DNA from: Ructibacterium gallinarum
GTDB lineage: Bacteria > Bacillota > Clostridia > Monoglobales > Monoglobaceae
Assembly: GCF_014982785.1 (NCBI RefSeq)
Contig: NZ_JADCKB010000009.1
Location: 1-64,000, forward strand
Direction of reading: 5' to 3'
Length of the DNA stretch: 64,000 bases
Shown: piece after piece, positions 7,703 to 17,151 of the stretch
Position numbering within the stretch: the stretch's first letter is position 1
How the letters are laid out: the number at the start of each line of letters is the position of its first letter
Position numbers and translations under genes: made by a program
Notes under the pieces: generated by a model
Seen by the model: the letters and a program-made list of their open reading frames with translations, nothing else
The model's database searches: none
What the model was told of the DNA's origin: nothing

Positions 7703-8428
7703 ATGCGTGAAACGGTTGACATACTTGGTGTAAATATTGATAAAATTACTGCAGAATATGCGCTGAAAAAGGCAGAGCGCTATGTGCGTACCCCCGGGGT
7801 TTCGGTAATTTATACCCCAAATCCGGAAATTGTGATGGCGGCGTATGAGAATCCGGAATTTCGTAAAGTGCTGAATGAGGCTGACATGTGCACGCCGGAT
7901 GGTATCGGTGTGGTATATGCTTCGCGGATGATTCATAATCCTGTGCCGGAGCGTGTGGCAGGTTTTGATTTGGCCTGCGGCCTGCTGGAGAGTATCAGCA
8001 AGACAGGAGAGAGCGTTTTCCTGTTTGGCGCGGCGCCGGGCGTGGCTGAAACAGCTAAGGCGAGGCTAGAAGAAAAGTATCCGGGCCTTAAGGTGGCAGG
8101 GACGCATCATGGGTATTTCAAGCCGGAGGAGGAAGCAGAAATTGTGGAAGAAATCAATGCTTCCGGTGCCAGTCTGCTGTTTGTTTGCCTGGGTGCGCCT
8201 AAGCAGGAAAAATGGATCCACCGGAATCGGGAACGTTTGCGGGTAAACCTGTGCATGGGTATAGGCGGTGCGCTGGATGTGTTTGCCGGCAATGTGAAAC
8301 GTGCGCCGGAGTTTTTTATTAAATGTAATTTGGAATGGTTCTACCGCTTTTGCAAACAGCCCAGCCGGCTGGGCAGATTTGCTGCGCTGCCGAAGTTTAT
8401 GCTGACGGTGCGTCGGGAGCAGCGGTAA
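7703..8428 (+). CDS. WecG/TagA/CpsF-family glycosyltransferase
   Basis: 241 residues. The family adds N-acetylmannosamine or a related sugar to undecaprenyl-PP-GlcNAc, the committing step for wall teichoic acid or a similar secondary wall polymer. Seen motifs are YTPNPEIVM, ADMCTPDGIGVV (with the presumed catalytic Asp), GAPKQEKW and GGALDVFAGNVKRAP. The C-terminal amphipathic part around NLEWFYRF fits membrane association. ATG 7703 has AAGGAG 8 bases upstream. It is first in a plus-strand run with DJ-1 and folate genes. SLH proteins elsewhere in the window would need such a wall polymer as anchor, but that link is inference. Confidence 0.88.
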   Translation: MRETVDILGVNIDKITAEYALKKAERYVRTPGVSVIYTPNPEIVMAAYENPEFRKVLNEADMCTPDGIGVVYASRMIHNPVPERVAGFDLACGLLESISKTGESVFLFGAAPGVAETAKARLEEKYPGLKVAGTHHGYFKPEEEAEIVEEINASGASLLFVCLGAPKQEKWIHRNRERLRVNLCMGIGGALDVFAGNVKRAPEFFIKCNLEWFYRFCKQPSRLGRFAALPKFMLTVRREQR

Positions 8429-8450
8429 AAAAGACAGGAGAGGATAATAT

Positions 8451-9005
8451 ATGCTGTATTTATTGCTTGCTGACGGATTTGAAGAAACAGAGGCCATTGC
8501 GCCTCTTGATGTTATCCGCAGAGCGGGGATGGAGATTAAAACGGTTGGCGTTACCGGTGAAGTGGTGACGGGATCCCATGGAATAGCGGTACATGCGGAC
8601 TTGCAGATTGATGATATTTTTGGAAAGGATATGGACGGGGTCATTCTGCCTGGCGGTATGCCGGGGACTTTGCATTTGCAGAAAAGCCTGAAAGTTGCAG
8701 CTATTTTGCAGCGTTGTTATAAACGGGAGCGGATGATTGCTGCCATTTGTGCTGCGCCGATGGTTTTGGGTGGCATGGGGCTGCTGAAAGGGCGGCAGGC
8801 AACCTGCTTCCCGGGATTTGAGGAGAAGCTGGAAGGCGCAATCCTTTCTGAAAAATTTGTGGTTCGGGACGGCCAGTTTATTACGGCCAAAGGAGCAGGA
8901 GCGGCCTTGGCGTTTGGAGCAGAGATTGTGAATTATTTTGCCGGGGAGACGGAAAGCGGTAAAGGTCAGGAAATTCTTGCCCAGATGCAGACACCGGGCT
9001 TATGA
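8451..9005 (+). CDS. DJ-1/PfpI-family protein
   Basis: 184 residues. It has a class I glutamine-amidotransferase-like fold with the DJ-1 features: an early acidic segment DGFEETEAIAP, and the nucleophile-elbow cysteine Cys100 in AAICAAPMVLG. Relatives have been linked to protein or nucleotide deglycation, glyoxalase or chaperone activity. Sequence alone does not say which. Its stop overlaps the next gene as ATGA, so it is cotranslated with the folate enzyme. Confidence 0.88.
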   Translation: MLYLLLADGFEETEAIAPLDVIRRAGMEIKTVGVTGEVVTGSHGIAVHADLQIDDIFGKDMDGVILPGGMPGTLHLQKSLKVAAILQRCYKRERMIAAICAAPMVLGGMGLLKGRQATCFPGFEEKLEGAILSEKFVVRDGQFITAKGAGAALAFGAEIVNYFAGETESGKGQEILAQMQTPGL

Positions 9006-9592
9006 AGAAACAGGAAAAAAACAGACTACGGCGCCGCTGGCAAGAGCGTAGAAATCAGATTCCATTGCTTTTGCGGCAAGAAATGAGTAGGGAGATATGC
9101 CGTAATGTTTTGGCATATCCGGCGTTACAAGCTGCAGAAACTATTTTTGTCTATTTAGCTTTTCGCAGCGAGCCGGAAACCAAAGAGTTGATTCAAGAAC
9201 TTTTTGCCCGGAAAAAGCGGGTGACGGTTCCGGTATGCGATAAAGCGAGTCACACCATGAAGGCTGTGGAAATCAAGGATTTCTCCTGCCTGGTGCCGGG
9301 CAGCTATGGTATTTTGGAACCAAAGACAGAGCAGAGCGACGTGCTAACCATACCAAAAGAAGAAATTGACCTGGTTTTGGTGCCTGGACTTGCTTTTGAT
9401 GCGGATGGGTATCGATTGGGATATGGTGCAGGATATTATGACCGATATCTGAAGGGTTATCTGGGCTATAAAATGGGGATGGCGTTTGAAAACTGTATGG
9501 TATGGAGACTGCCCAGGGAGGAGTTTGACCTGCCGGTGGATTGTGTGGTTACCAACCGTGCAGTGGTTCAGACAGGAAGGAGTTGCCTATGA
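9002..9592 (+). CDS. 5-formyltetrahydrofolate cyclo-ligase
   Basis: 196 residues. It converts 5-formyl-THF to 5,10-methenyl-THF with ATP, returning the stored folate to the one-carbon pool. Visible are the basic N-terminal segment NRLRRRWQERRNQIP, the substrate region FVYLAFRSEPET, and the conserved LVPGLAFDADGYRLGYGAGYYDRYL segment shared by the family. Both ends overlap neighbours by four bases (ATGA), indicating a tight operon. It complements fhs at 26.7-28.4 kb. Confidence 0.93.
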   Translation: MKKQEKNRLRRRWQERRNQIPLLLRQEMSREICRNVLAYPALQAAETIFVYLAFRSEPETKELIQELFARKKRVTVPVCDKASHTMKAVEIKDFSCLVPGSYGILEPKTEQSDVLTIPKEEIDLVLVPGLAFDADGYRLGYGAGYYDRYLKGYLGYKMGMAFENCMVWRLPREEFDLPVDCVVTNRAVVQTGRSCL

Positions 9593-10494
9593 CTGTAGAA
9601 GAATCTACACACCGGTCTTCTTATCGGGAGGGAAAGCACCAACTGTACAGTATTCGCTGGATGCTGTTTTTTGTGGTGATTGTGCAGACTGCGGTGACGG
9701 TAGCGGCAAAGATTGCCGCAAGTTTTTTGCCGGAACCGCCGCCGGTTTATCTGCAAATGCTTGTGATTGAGCTATTTGCATATCTTTTGCCGCTTTCACT
9801 GTATGCCCGGGAAAACCGAGTGCTGACAGTGCGGGATGCCCAGCAGAAATTGGGACTAAAATCGTTCCGGCCGGCACTTTTGCCGCTGATCCTGCTTGCG
9901 GGGATCGGCTGTCAGTTTTTTATGATTATTCTGGATCTTCCAATCAGTCTGTTGATGGGACAAAGTGATGGGTACATTCCTAAGACGCCCATGGAGCTGG
10001 CTGCGGCCATCATAGTGATTGCGGTCATTCCTGCGGTATTTGAAGAATTTTTGCTTCGCGGTATTGTTTATGGTGTTATGGCTGAGCTGAATACAAAAGC
10101 GGCGTGGATTTTCAGTACTGTGATGTTTGCGCTGATGCACGGAAGCATTCCTGGACTTTTGGGATATTTATTTCTGGGGGCTGTGTTGGTGATAGTTCTC
10201 CAGAGAACCGGCTCTTTGTATGCATGTATGATTTTCCATATGGTAAATAACATAACGGCGTTGTTGCTTTCCTATTTCAGCAGTGGGCTGTTTGAAACAC
10301 CCGCCGCTACAATTTGGATATTTGTGGCAGGAATTCTGATATTCATTTTGGGTGTGATGGGATTGTTGCTGGCTACCCGGCGTCCTGCGCAGATCCGTCA
10401 GATTAAAACGGTGGATTTTTTGGGACAAAGCTTTATTAATTTACCCGTTTTGCTTTGTCTGGCAGGAATTATTGCGGTTTGGTATTTTAGTTGA
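9589..10494 (+). CDS. CPBP-family intramembrane metalloprotease
   Basis: 301 residues and strongly hydrophobic, with about eight membrane segments. CPBP (CAAX protease and bacteriocin-processing) motifs are in order: FEEFLLRGIVYG (EExxxR), FALMHGS (FxxxH) and HMVNNI (HxxxN). The substrate is unknown. Relatives process prenylated proteins, peptides or anti-sigma factors, or give bacteriocin self-immunity. ATG 9589 overlaps the stop of the previous gene and follows AAGGAG. A small CTCTG hairpin lies in the gap before mltG. Confidence 0.88.
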   Translation: MTVEESTHRSSYREGKHQLYSIRWMLFFVVIVQTAVTVAAKIAASFLPEPPPVYLQMLVIELFAYLLPLSLYARENRVLTVRDAQQKLGLKSFRPALLPLILLAGIGCQFFMIILDLPISLLMGQSDGYIPKTPMELAAAIIVIAVIPAVFEEFLLRGIVYGVMAELNTKAAWIFSTVMFALMHGSIPGLLGYLFLGAVLVIVLQRTGSLYACMIFHMVNNITALLLSYFSSGLFETPAATIWIFVAGILIFILGVMGLLLATRRPAQIRQIKTVDFLGQSFINLPVLLCLAGIIAVWYFS

Positions 10495-10557
10495 ACGGAT
10501 GGTAATGCCTAAATTTTATATTCTCTGAGCAAAAACAGAGAAAGAAAGGATACCGAA

Positions 10558-11607
10558 ATGGAAAGGGAAAAACGTCAAAGGAAAAAGCGACGGGGTTGCG
10601 GATTTTATTTTTTAATTTTTTTGTTGGTGGTCATTGTAGCCGGAGGATCGGTAACCGGTGTTTTGGTGTACCGGGACATGACTGGTGCAAATGGGGATAA
10701 TAAGAATTATGTCATTGAAATCCCGGAAGGTGCAGGATCTTCCAGCATAGCGAATATTCTTCGTAACCGGGGGATTATTCAGTATGCATTTGCGTTTAAG
10801 TTGTATACCAGGATGACAGGAGAGCCTGCGTATCAAAAGGGCAGGCATACGCTCAATCCGACAATGAGTTATGCGCAGCTGTGCGAGAAATTATCGGGCG
10901 CTCCGGATCAGGAAGATGCCGGAACAAAACGGGTGGCAATTCCGGAGGGTTATGAGCTGCGGCAGATCGTGGATTTGCTGGTGGAAAAAGGCCTTGGAAC
11001 GCATGAGGAGTTTATGGACGAGATTGAAAATGGCAATTTTGATTTTGACTTCATTAAGAAAATACCGCGGAAGGAAAACAGGCTGGAAGGATATTTGTAT
11101 CCCGACACTTATCTCTTTTCCGTGGAGGATTCCCCCCATGATATTATCCAGAAAATGCTAAATGCATTTCAGGAAAATGTAGTGCCTGCCTATGAGGCGG
11201 TCAGAACACCGTATTCTTTAGATCAGGTTATTATTTTTGCATCTGTCGTAGAGAGGGAAGCGGCAAATGATGAGGAACGGCCGATTGTTGCATCCGTGTT
11301 TTATAACCGGATTGACCGGGGTATGAAGCTAGAATCCTGTGCAACAGTGCAGTATATCCTTAAAGAGCGGAAAGAAATTTTAAGCAATGAGGATATTGCT
11401 ATTGATTCTAACTATAATACTTATAAATATAAAGGGCTTCCAGTTGGACCCATTGCTTCTCCGGGCTTAAAATCGGTGGAAGCGGTGTTAGAGCCTGCGG
11501 ATACAGATTACTTGTATTTTGTTGCTACAGCAGACGGGAGTCAGAACCTGTTTTCGGAGACTTTTGAGGAACACAATCAAAAAATTCAGGAGGTTCAGGG
11601 AAACTGA
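10558..11607 (+). CDS. mltG: Endolytic murein transglycosylase MltG
   Basis: 349 residues. MltG cleaves nascent glycan strands and so ends peptidoglycan chain growth. There is a short basic cytoplasmic end, one membrane anchor (about residues 14-38), a LysM-like segment, then the YceG catalytic domain. The catalytic Glu is Glu232 in ASVVEREA. Other family marks are LEGYLYPDTYLF, RPIVASVFYNRI and LPVGPIASPG. It starts the second half of the plus-strand run, 63 bases after the CPBP gene, with AAAGGA before the ATG. Confidence 0.95.
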   Translation: MEREKRQRKKRRGCGFYFLIFLLVVIVAGGSVTGVLVYRDMTGANGDNKNYVIEIPEGAGSSSIANILRNRGIIQYAFAFKLYTRMTGEPAYQKGRHTLNPTMSYAQLCEKLSGAPDQEDAGTKRVAIPEGYELRQIVDLLVEKGLGTHEEFMDEIENGNFDFDFIKKIPRKENRLEGYLYPDTYLFSVEDSPHDIIQKMLNAFQENVVPAYEAVRTPYSLDQVIIFASVVEREAANDEERPIVASVFYNRIDRGMKLESCATVQYILKERKEILSNEDIAIDSNYNTYKYKGLPVGPIASPGLKSVEAVLEPADTDYLYFVATADGSQNLFSETFEEHNQKIQEVQGN

Positions 11608-11626
11608 GCCGGAAGGAGCGCTTTGG

Positions 11627-12298
11627 TTGATTGACGATAATATTAATCATGAATATATCATCCGTTATTTGCGGGATTTGCTGCCGGTGCGCAGCGGCCT
11701 TCCCCGGGAGATGGAGCTGTATGCGGCGGAGCACGATGTGCCCATCTCTCAGCCGGAGACCATGAAACTGCTGGAGGTTTTGATTGCCCTGGGAAAGATA
11801 CAGACTGTATTGGAAGTGGGAACGGCTATTGGTTATAGTGCGATCTGTATGGCACAGGCAGGCTGCAACCACGTTGATACCATAGAAATTTCCCCGGAAG
11901 CGGCGAAAATTGCACGGGAAAATTTTGAGCGGGCAGGGCTTTCCAAAAGAATTCACCTTTATGAAGGGGATGCAAAGCAGGTGCTGGCACGGATGCGGGG
12001 AAGCTATGATATGATTTTTATTGATGCGGCAAAAGCGCAGTATCATGAATTTTTTCCTCATTGTATGCGTATGCTGAAAATAGGTGGCTTGCTGGTGTCT
12101 GACAATGTACTCTATAAGGGCATGACCGCAACGGATGAATTGCTTCAGCACCGGAAAATTACCATAGTTCGGCGGCTGCGAAGGTATCTTGATATGCTGT
12201 CCTCGCTGCCATATCTTCAAACATCGGTACTTCCAGTGGGTGACGGTGTTGCGCTAAGTGTGAAATGCGCGGAAGAACCACACGAAAATCTTTCTTAA
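11627..12298 (+). CDS. SAM-dependent O-methyltransferase (YrrM/caffeoyl-CoA type)
   Basis: 223 residues from TTG 11627, which has AAGGAG 8 bases upstream. A longer frame would run into mltG without a ribosome site. The class I methyltransferase fold is shown by VLEVGTAIGYSAICMA (SAM binding), DTIEISPEA, and DMIFIDAAKAQYHEFF with the metal-binding Asp. The mltG-yrrM pairing is common in Firmicutes. Bacterial YrrM homologues methylate tRNA hydroxyuridine (TrmR) in Bacillus, so tRNA modification is the likeliest role, but that is inference from the family. Confidence 0.88.
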   Translation: MIDDNINHEYIIRYLRDLLPVRSGLPREMELYAAEHDVPISQPETMKLLEVLIALGKIQTVLEVGTAIGYSAICMAQAGCNHVDTIEISPEAAKIARENFERAGLSKRIHLYEGDAKQVLARMRGSYDMIFIDAAKAQYHEFFPHCMRMLKIGGLLVSDNVLYKGMTATDELLQHRKITIVRRLRRYLDMLSSLPYLQTSVLPVGDGVALSVKCAEEPHENLS

Positions 12299-12328
12299 AG
12301 ATATTTTATCAAAATAGGAGATAGAAAC

Positions 12329-13435
12329 ATGTTCAATGATTCTAACCGGCTGCGGGGTGTCCTCCGGAACATGGATATTCCGCTGGTGTTTTTAACAGTG
12401 ATTACTGCGCTATTCGGAATTTTAATGATTTCAAGTGCCGGCGGAACCCGGTATGTTATCATACAGTCCGCGGCTTTTTTCATTGGAATTTGCGGCATAG
12501 TGGCGCTGATGATTTTGGATTATGAATATTTGGCACAAATATCACTGTATTTATATGCGGCCAGTGTGCTTTTGCTGATTTTGGTACTGATTCCCGGATT
12601 GGGAGCGGTCAGAAACGGAGCAAGAAGCTGGTTTGTGCTTGGCCCGGTGAATTTTCAGCCGGCAGAGGTGATTAAAATTGCATTTATCATTACCTTTGCC
12701 AAGCAACTTTCAGAAAATGACAGTACGATTAACCAGCCAAAGACCTTGCTGAAGCTGCTTGCTCACTTGGGAATATTATGTGTTCTGATTTTATTGCAGC
12801 CGGATTTTGGTACGGCGTCTGTATTTATTTGTATTGCGCTTGTCATGCTGTTTACTGCAAAAATTAGCTGGAAATATGTAGCAGGCGGTGCGGCGGTTGT
12901 GGCCGCAGCCTGTCCGCTGCTGTGGTTTTTTGTGCTTCAGGATTATCAAAAAAGCCGAATCATCAGTGTGTTTAACCCGGAACAGGATCCTATGGGTACG
13001 GGTTACCATGTGATTCAATCCAAAATTGCGGTAGGCTCAGGCAAAATCTTTGGAACAGGCTTATATAAAGGCTCCAGCCAGGTAAACAATCTGCTCCCGG
13101 AGCGACATACGGATTTTATTTATTCGGTGGTATGTGAAGAGCTTGGCATGATAGGAGCAGTTCTGGTGATTTTGCTGCTTACCTTGATTATTCTGCGGTG
13201 CATTTATATTGGAATGAATGCCCGCAACAGTTTGGGTACTTATATTTGTACCGGTGTGGCAGCTATGTTGATTTTCCAGGTATTTGAAAATATAGGAATG
13301 TGCTTGGGATTGTTTCCGGTAACCGGAATTACCCTTCCGTTTTTCAGCTATGGCGGATCCTCGCTGGTAACTACTATGTTGGCAATTGGATTGGTATTAA
13401 ATGTCCGGTACCGATGCAGGATGATTAATTTTTGA
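12329..13435 (+). CDS. rodA: SEDS peptidoglycan polymerase, RodA-like
   Basis: 368 residues, about ten membrane segments. SEDS proteins polymerise lipid II with a partner class B PBP. The family signatures are GARSWFVLGPVNFQPAEVIKI, LLQPDFGTASV (with the conserved acidic residue), the large loop ending DFIYSVVCEELGMIG, and GITLPFFSYGGSSL. The RSWFVLG form and the position outside the dcw cluster favour RodA (elongation) over FtsW; a second SEDS gene is at 57.8 kb. The ATG follows AGGAG. Confidence 0.9.
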   Translation: MFNDSNRLRGVLRNMDIPLVFLTVITALFGILMISSAGGTRYVIIQSAAFFIGICGIVALMILDYEYLAQISLYLYAASVLLLILVLIPGLGAVRNGARSWFVLGPVNFQPAEVIKIAFIITFAKQLSENDSTINQPKTLLKLLAHLGILCVLILLQPDFGTASVFICIALVMLFTAKISWKYVAGGAAVVAAACPLLWFFVLQDYQKSRIISVFNPEQDPMGTGYHVIQSKIAVGSGKIFGTGLYKGSSQVNNLLPERHTDFIYSVVCEELGMIGAVLVILLLTLIILRCIYIGMNARNSLGTYICTGVAAMLIFQVFENIGMCLGLFPVTGITLPFFSYGGSSLVTTMLAIGLVLNVRYRCRMINF

Positions 13436-13450
13436 TCTGGTGGTGACAAT

Positions 13451-14446
13451 ATGATACAGCTTTTGGTTCATAAATTTATTCCAAATTATATGCAGACCAA
13501 GGATGCTCAGGTGCGAAAACAATATGGTGTGCTGGGCGGTGTATTGGGAATCCTCTGTAATAGTCTCTTATTCCTGCTTAAGCTTTTGGCTGGTTTGGCA
13601 GCGGGCAGTATTGCTGTTGTTTCGGATGCTTTTAATAATTTGTCCGATCTGGGTTCCTCGGTGGTATCGGTAGTAGGCGCTAAACTCAGCAGCCGCCGTC
13701 CGGATTCGGGGCATCCATATGGGCATGGCCGTGCAGAATATGTTTCCGCATTGATTGTGGCATTTTTAATTATACTGTTTGGTTTGGAGCTGCTTAAGTC
13801 TTCTGCGGAAAAGATTTTTCGCCCGGAAGCGTTGTCAATCAGTCCGATGACGGTGGGGATTTTGGTTTTATCGGTGCTAGTGAAGCTTTGGATGTGGAGT
13901 TATAACCGGTTTATGGGAAAAACCATTGATTCGCCGATCCTTTTGGCGGCGGCACGGGACAGTTTAAATGACGTGATTGCTACTTCAGCGGTCATTGTTT
14001 CTACCTTTTTATCCCCATTTGTTCCCTTTTCTCTGGATGGATTTATGGGACTTGTGGTATCCTGTCTGGTTATCTGGACCGGATATGGTGTGGCACGGGA
14101 TACCATTGATAAACTTCTGGGAAGAAAGCCGGAAGAGACGCTGCGCCGGCAGTTGGAGAAGAGGATTTTAAGCAATCCTATCGTTTTGGGCATGCACGGG
14201 TTGATGGTGCATGATTATGGTCCTGGAAGAACCATTGCCTCTGTTCATGCAGAGGTCCCGGAGAATTTGACACTGGTTGAGGTGCATTCGGTCATTGATA
14301 AAATTGAACATCAAATTCTCAATGAGTTAAATGTAGACATTGTCATTCATATGGATCCGGTGCCTGTTCCCGATGCTGCTGCGAAGGCAGAGCATGTACT
14401 GGATGCTGGTCAAAATCCAGGAGATACAAAACCAGATATGCTATAG
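13451..14446 (+). CDS. Cation diffusion facilitator transporter
   Basis: 331 residues. It is a CDF-family divalent-metal/proton antiporter with six membrane segments and a cytoplasmic C-terminal domain. The metal-site motifs are VVSDAFNNLSDLGSS in the second helix and ARDSLNDVIATS in the fifth, with the HPYGHGRAEYVSAL loop. The C-terminal domain (from about residue 220) contains HDYGPGRTIASVHAEV. The metal cannot be told from sequence; zinc, manganese or iron are usual. It lies 15 bases after the rodA-like gene and is closed by a terminator. Confidence 0.92.
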   Translation: MIQLLVHKFIPNYMQTKDAQVRKQYGVLGGVLGILCNSLLFLLKLLAGLAAGSIAVVSDAFNNLSDLGSSVVSVVGAKLSSRRPDSGHPYGHGRAEYVSALIVAFLIILFGLELLKSSAEKIFRPEALSISPMTVGILVLSVLVKLWMWSYNRFMGKTIDSPILLAAARDSLNDVIATSAVIVSTFLSPFVPFSLDGFMGLVVSCLVIWTGYGVARDTIDKLLGRKPEETLRRQLEKRILSNPIVLGMHGLMVHDYGPGRTIASVHAEVPENLTLVEVHSVIDKIEHQILNELNVDIVIHMDPVPVPDAAAKAEHVLDAGQNPGDTKPDML

Positions 14447-14453
14447 AAAATAT

Positions 14454-14488
14454 AAGAACCGTGCAGATTCATTGCTGCACGGTTCTTT
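14454..14488. terminator. Bidirectional terminator between CDF and acetyltransferase genes
   Basis: Stem AGAACCGTGCAG (14455-14466) with CTGCACGGTTCT (14475-14486), followed by T on the plus strand and by TTAT on the minus strand. It serves two convergent genes. Confidence 0.85.
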
Positions 14489-14506
14489 GTGATATGGTGT
14501 TTGGTT

Positions 14507-15124
14507 TTATTTTATGGAAGACCAGTCAATCTTTCTGTCTTTAAAATAATATTCCCGGTCATGTTCGGTAATGGGGCGCAGAACCCGGCACGGATTGCCA
14601 ACTGCCACGGTGTTGGCGGGAAGGTCTTTGGTTACGACACTGCCGGCGCCAACCACAGTATTATCGCCGATGGTAATGCCGGGAAGCACAATTACTCCTG
14701 CTCCCAGCCAGCAGTTTTTTCCAATATGTACCGGCATATTGTACTGATAAATTTTTTCCCGCAGTTCCGGCAGCACGGGATGCCCAGCAGAAGCAATAAT
14801 AACACCGGGACCAAACATGGTGTAATCCCCCACATAGATATGTGTGTCATCCACCAGTGTAAGGTTAAAGTTTGCATAAACATATTTGCCAAAATGAACA
14901 TGGCGGCCACCCCAGTTTGCGTGAAACGGAGGTTCAATATAACAGCCTTCCCCAATTTGGGCAAACATTTCTTGAAGCAGGGCTGTCCGTTTTTCCTCTT
15001 CGGTAGGACGGGTGGCATTGTAATCATATAGCTTGTCAAGACACCGCATCTGCATTTCCATCAGTTTTTTATCATTGGGCAGATAAAGATCGCCTTGATG
15101 CATTTTTTGTTCTATCATATTCAT
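14507..15124 (-). CDS. Maltose/galactoside-type sugar O-acetyltransferase
   Basis: 205 residues. The N-terminal Mac region ([12 protein letters not shown]) is followed by left-handed beta-helix hexapeptide repeats and the conserved IIASAGHPV segment with the catalytic His, then [13 protein letters not shown] and [15 protein letters not shown]. It transfers acetyl from acetyl-CoA to a sugar, probably as detoxification or wall-sugar modification. The start is ATG 15124 by alignment with the family; ATG 15118 is also possible, and the AGGAG site lies between the optimum of the two. Confidence 0.9.
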   Translation of the reverse strand: MNMIEQKMHQGDLYLPNDKKLMEMQMRCLDKLYDYNATRPTEEEKRTALLQEMFAQIGEGCYIEPPFHANWGGRHVHFGKYVYANFNLTLVDDTHIYVGDYTMFGPGVIIASAGHPVLPELREKIYQYNMPVHIGKNCWLGAGVIVLPGITIGDNTVVGAGSVVTKDLPANTVAVGNPCRVLRPITEHDREYYFKDRKIDWSSIK

Positions 15125-15152
15125 CAATCTCCTATATCCTGTAGTTTTAAAA

Positions 15153-15181
15153 AGTATAGCATAAAGCAAAGAGAAAAGCAA
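15153..15181 (-). promoter_or_regulatory. Promoter of the sugar O-acetyltransferase
   Basis: On the minus strand TTGCTT (15176-15181), 17 bases, TATACT (15153-15158). Confidence 0.7.
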
Positions 15182-15198
15182 TTCATTTGAAAATTTTT

Positions 15199-15230
15199 AA
15201 AGAAAAACCGCCCGGCAAAAAGCCGGACGG
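15199..15230 (-). terminator. Terminator of pckG
   Basis: On the minus strand CCGTCCGGC (15222-15230), loop TTTTT, GCCGGGCGG (15208-15216), then TTTTTCTTT. It lies directly after the PEPCK stop. Confidence 0.9.
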
Positions 15231-15241
15231 CAAAATATCAA

Positions 15242-17005
15242 TTATTTCAAGTTGTTTTCCAAGGTTTCCAACTGTTTTGTAATAGCGGCAGGGAGACGGT
15301 CACCAAACTGAGCAAAATACTCTTTCTGATTTTCTACGTCTTCCATCCAGACCTTTTTGTCTACGCTGAGCAGTTCATTGAGCTGTTCTGGTGTAATATC
15401 AAGATCTGTTGTATCAATGGCATCCGCTTTTGGCAGCAGACCAATGGGGCTTTCTACCGCTTCTGCTTTGCCTTCACAACGGTCAAGAATCCAAAGCAGA
15501 ACTCTCATGTTGTCGCCAAATCCCGGCCACAGGAAGTTGCCGTCTTCATCTTTTCTGAACCAGTTTACATGGAAGATCTTCGGGGCTTTGTCTGCATCCA
15601 TCTTTTCTCCCATTTCCAGCCAGTGGCCAAAGTAGTCTGCCATATTGTAACCAACAAAAGGCTTCATTGCCATGGGGTCACGTCTTACCACACCAACAGC
15701 ACCAGCTGCAGCGGCGGTGGTTTCAGAAGCCATGGTTGCACCAACAAATACACCATGCTCCCAATCTCTTGCTTGGTATACCAGCGGAGCGGTCTTTGCA
15801 CGACGGCCGCCGAATACGATAGCGGAAATCGGAACACCCTGGGGATTCTCAAACTCAGGAGAAATGCAGGGGCAGTTGATGGCCGGAGCAGTAAATCTGG
15901 AGTTGGGGTGTGCCAGTTTGCCTTCATAGGTCTTACCGTTTACCTTTTTACCGGTCCACTCGGTGCAGTTCTCAGGCGGGTTGTTGTCAAGCCCTTCCCA
16001 CCAAACGGTCATATCATCATTGTTGATTGCAACATTGGTGAAGATGGTGTTCTTCTTGGTGGATTCCAGAGCGTTAAAGTTGGTCTTTTCACTGGTGCCT
16101 GGTGCTACGCCGAAGAAACCTGCTTCTGGATTGATTGCATACAGACGTCCGTCCGGTCCAATCCGCAGCCATGCAATATCATCGCCTACGGTCCAAACTT
16201 TATAGCCTTTTTCCTGTAAATATTTGGGCGGAATCAGCATTGCCAGATTGGTTTTACCACAGGCGCTGGGGAATGCCGCTGCAATATATTTTACTTCGCC
16301 CTGAGGATTTTCCAGGCCTAAGATCAGCATGTGCTCAGCCATCCAGCCCTCTTGTTTTCCAAGGTAAGAGGCAATACGCAGCGCAAAACATTTTTTACCC
16401 AGCAAAACATTTCCGCCGTAAGCAGAGTTGACAGACATAATTGTGTTGTCTTGCGGGAAGTGAACAATATAACGTTCTTCCGGATCAACGTCTTTTTTCG
16501 CATGCAAACATTTGGTAAAATCATCACCATCAATAATATCAAGAACAGCCTGTCCCACTCTGGTCATAATCGCCATATTCAATACTACATAGATGCTGTC
16601 GGTCAATTCAATACCAATTTTAGAGAAAGGAGACCCAACAGGACCCATGGAGTAAGGAATGACATACATGGTACGTCCTTTCATGGAACCGGTATAGAGT
16701 GCTTTCAGTTTTGCATACATTTCATCAGGAGCCATCCAGTTGTTGATAGGACCGGCTTCTTCCTGTGTGGGGGTACAGATAAAGGTTCTGTCTTCCACAC
16801 GGGCAACATCGTTTTCTGCGGTTCTATGATAATAGCATCCGGGAAGCTTTTCCTGATTCAGTTTAATCATTTCGCCGGTGGAAACCGCTTCTGCACGAAG
16901 CGCTTCCAACTGGTCTTCGCTGCCGTCAATCCAAACAACCTCATCGGGCTGGCACATAGCTTTCATCTCTTCAAGCCAGTTTAAAACAAACTTGTTTTCA
17001 GTCAT
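15242..17005 (-). CDS. pckG: Phosphoenolpyruvate carboxykinase (GTP)
   Basis: 587 residues. It interconverts oxaloacetate plus GTP with PEP, CO2 and GDP, linking the C4 acids to glycolysis. The GTP-type enzyme is shown by the size and by the cysteine-containing kinase loop FPSACGKTNLAML, with IVFGGRRAKTAPLVY and DDIAWLRIGPDGRLYAINPEAGFFG. I chose ATG 17005 behind AGGAGGAATGATC; upstream in-frame starts lack a site. It is transcribed alone, with its own promoter and terminator. In anaerobic Clostridia the enzyme often runs in the PEP-to-oxaloacetate direction, but direction here is inference. Confidence 0.96.
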   Translation of the reverse strand: MTENKFVLNWLEEMKAMCQPDEVVWIDGSEDQLEALRAEAVSTGEMIKLNQEKLPGCYYHRTAENDVARVEDRTFICTPTQEEAGPINNWMAPDEMYAKLKALYTGSMKGRTMYVIPYSMGPVGSPFSKIGIELTDSIYVVLNMAIMTRVGQAVLDIIDGDDFTKCLHAKKDVDPEERYIVHFPQDNTIMSVNSAYGGNVLLGKKCFALRIASYLGKQEGWMAEHMLILGLENPQGEVKYIAAAFPSACGKTNLAMLIPPKYLQEKGYKVWTVGDDIAWLRIGPDGRLYAINPEAGFFGVAPGTSEKTNFNALESTKKNTIFTNVAINNDDMTVWWEGLDNNPPENCTEWTGKKVNGKTYEGKLAHPNSRFTAPAINCPCISPEFENPQGVPISAIVFGGRRAKTAPLVYQARDWEHGVFVGATMASETTAAAAGAVGVVRRDPMAMKPFVGYNMADYFGHWLEMGEKMDADKAPKIFHVNWFRKDEDGNFLWPGFGDNMRVLLWILDRCEGKAEAVESPIGLLPKADAIDTTDLDITPEQLNELLSVDKKVWMEDVENQKEYFAQFGDRLPAAITKQLETLENNLK

Positions 17006-17060
17006 GATCATTCCTCCTGTATTTAAATAATTCATTTTAAACATAATACAACTAAAATAT

Positions 17061-17089
17061 AATATACCGCAAAAATGAATTTTTGACAA
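17061..17089 (-). promoter_or_regulatory. Promoter of pckG
   Basis: On the minus strand TTGTCA (17084-17089), 17 bases, TATATT (17061-17066). It leaves a leader of about 50 bases. Confidence 0.7.
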
Positions 17090-17151
17090 TATCTAATTTG
17101 GACAATTTTTTAACAATCTCCATCTTTGGTTTGTTAGAGTTGACAATGGCG

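Noticed and set aside
11519-11626. Longer start for the O-methyltransferase
   Set aside because: It would overlap mltG by about 90 bases and lacks a ribosome site; TTG 11627 is well placed.
11525-12220. 231-codon open frame antisense to the O-methyltransferase
   Set aside because: Shadow of a certain gene; composition is that of reversed coding sequence.
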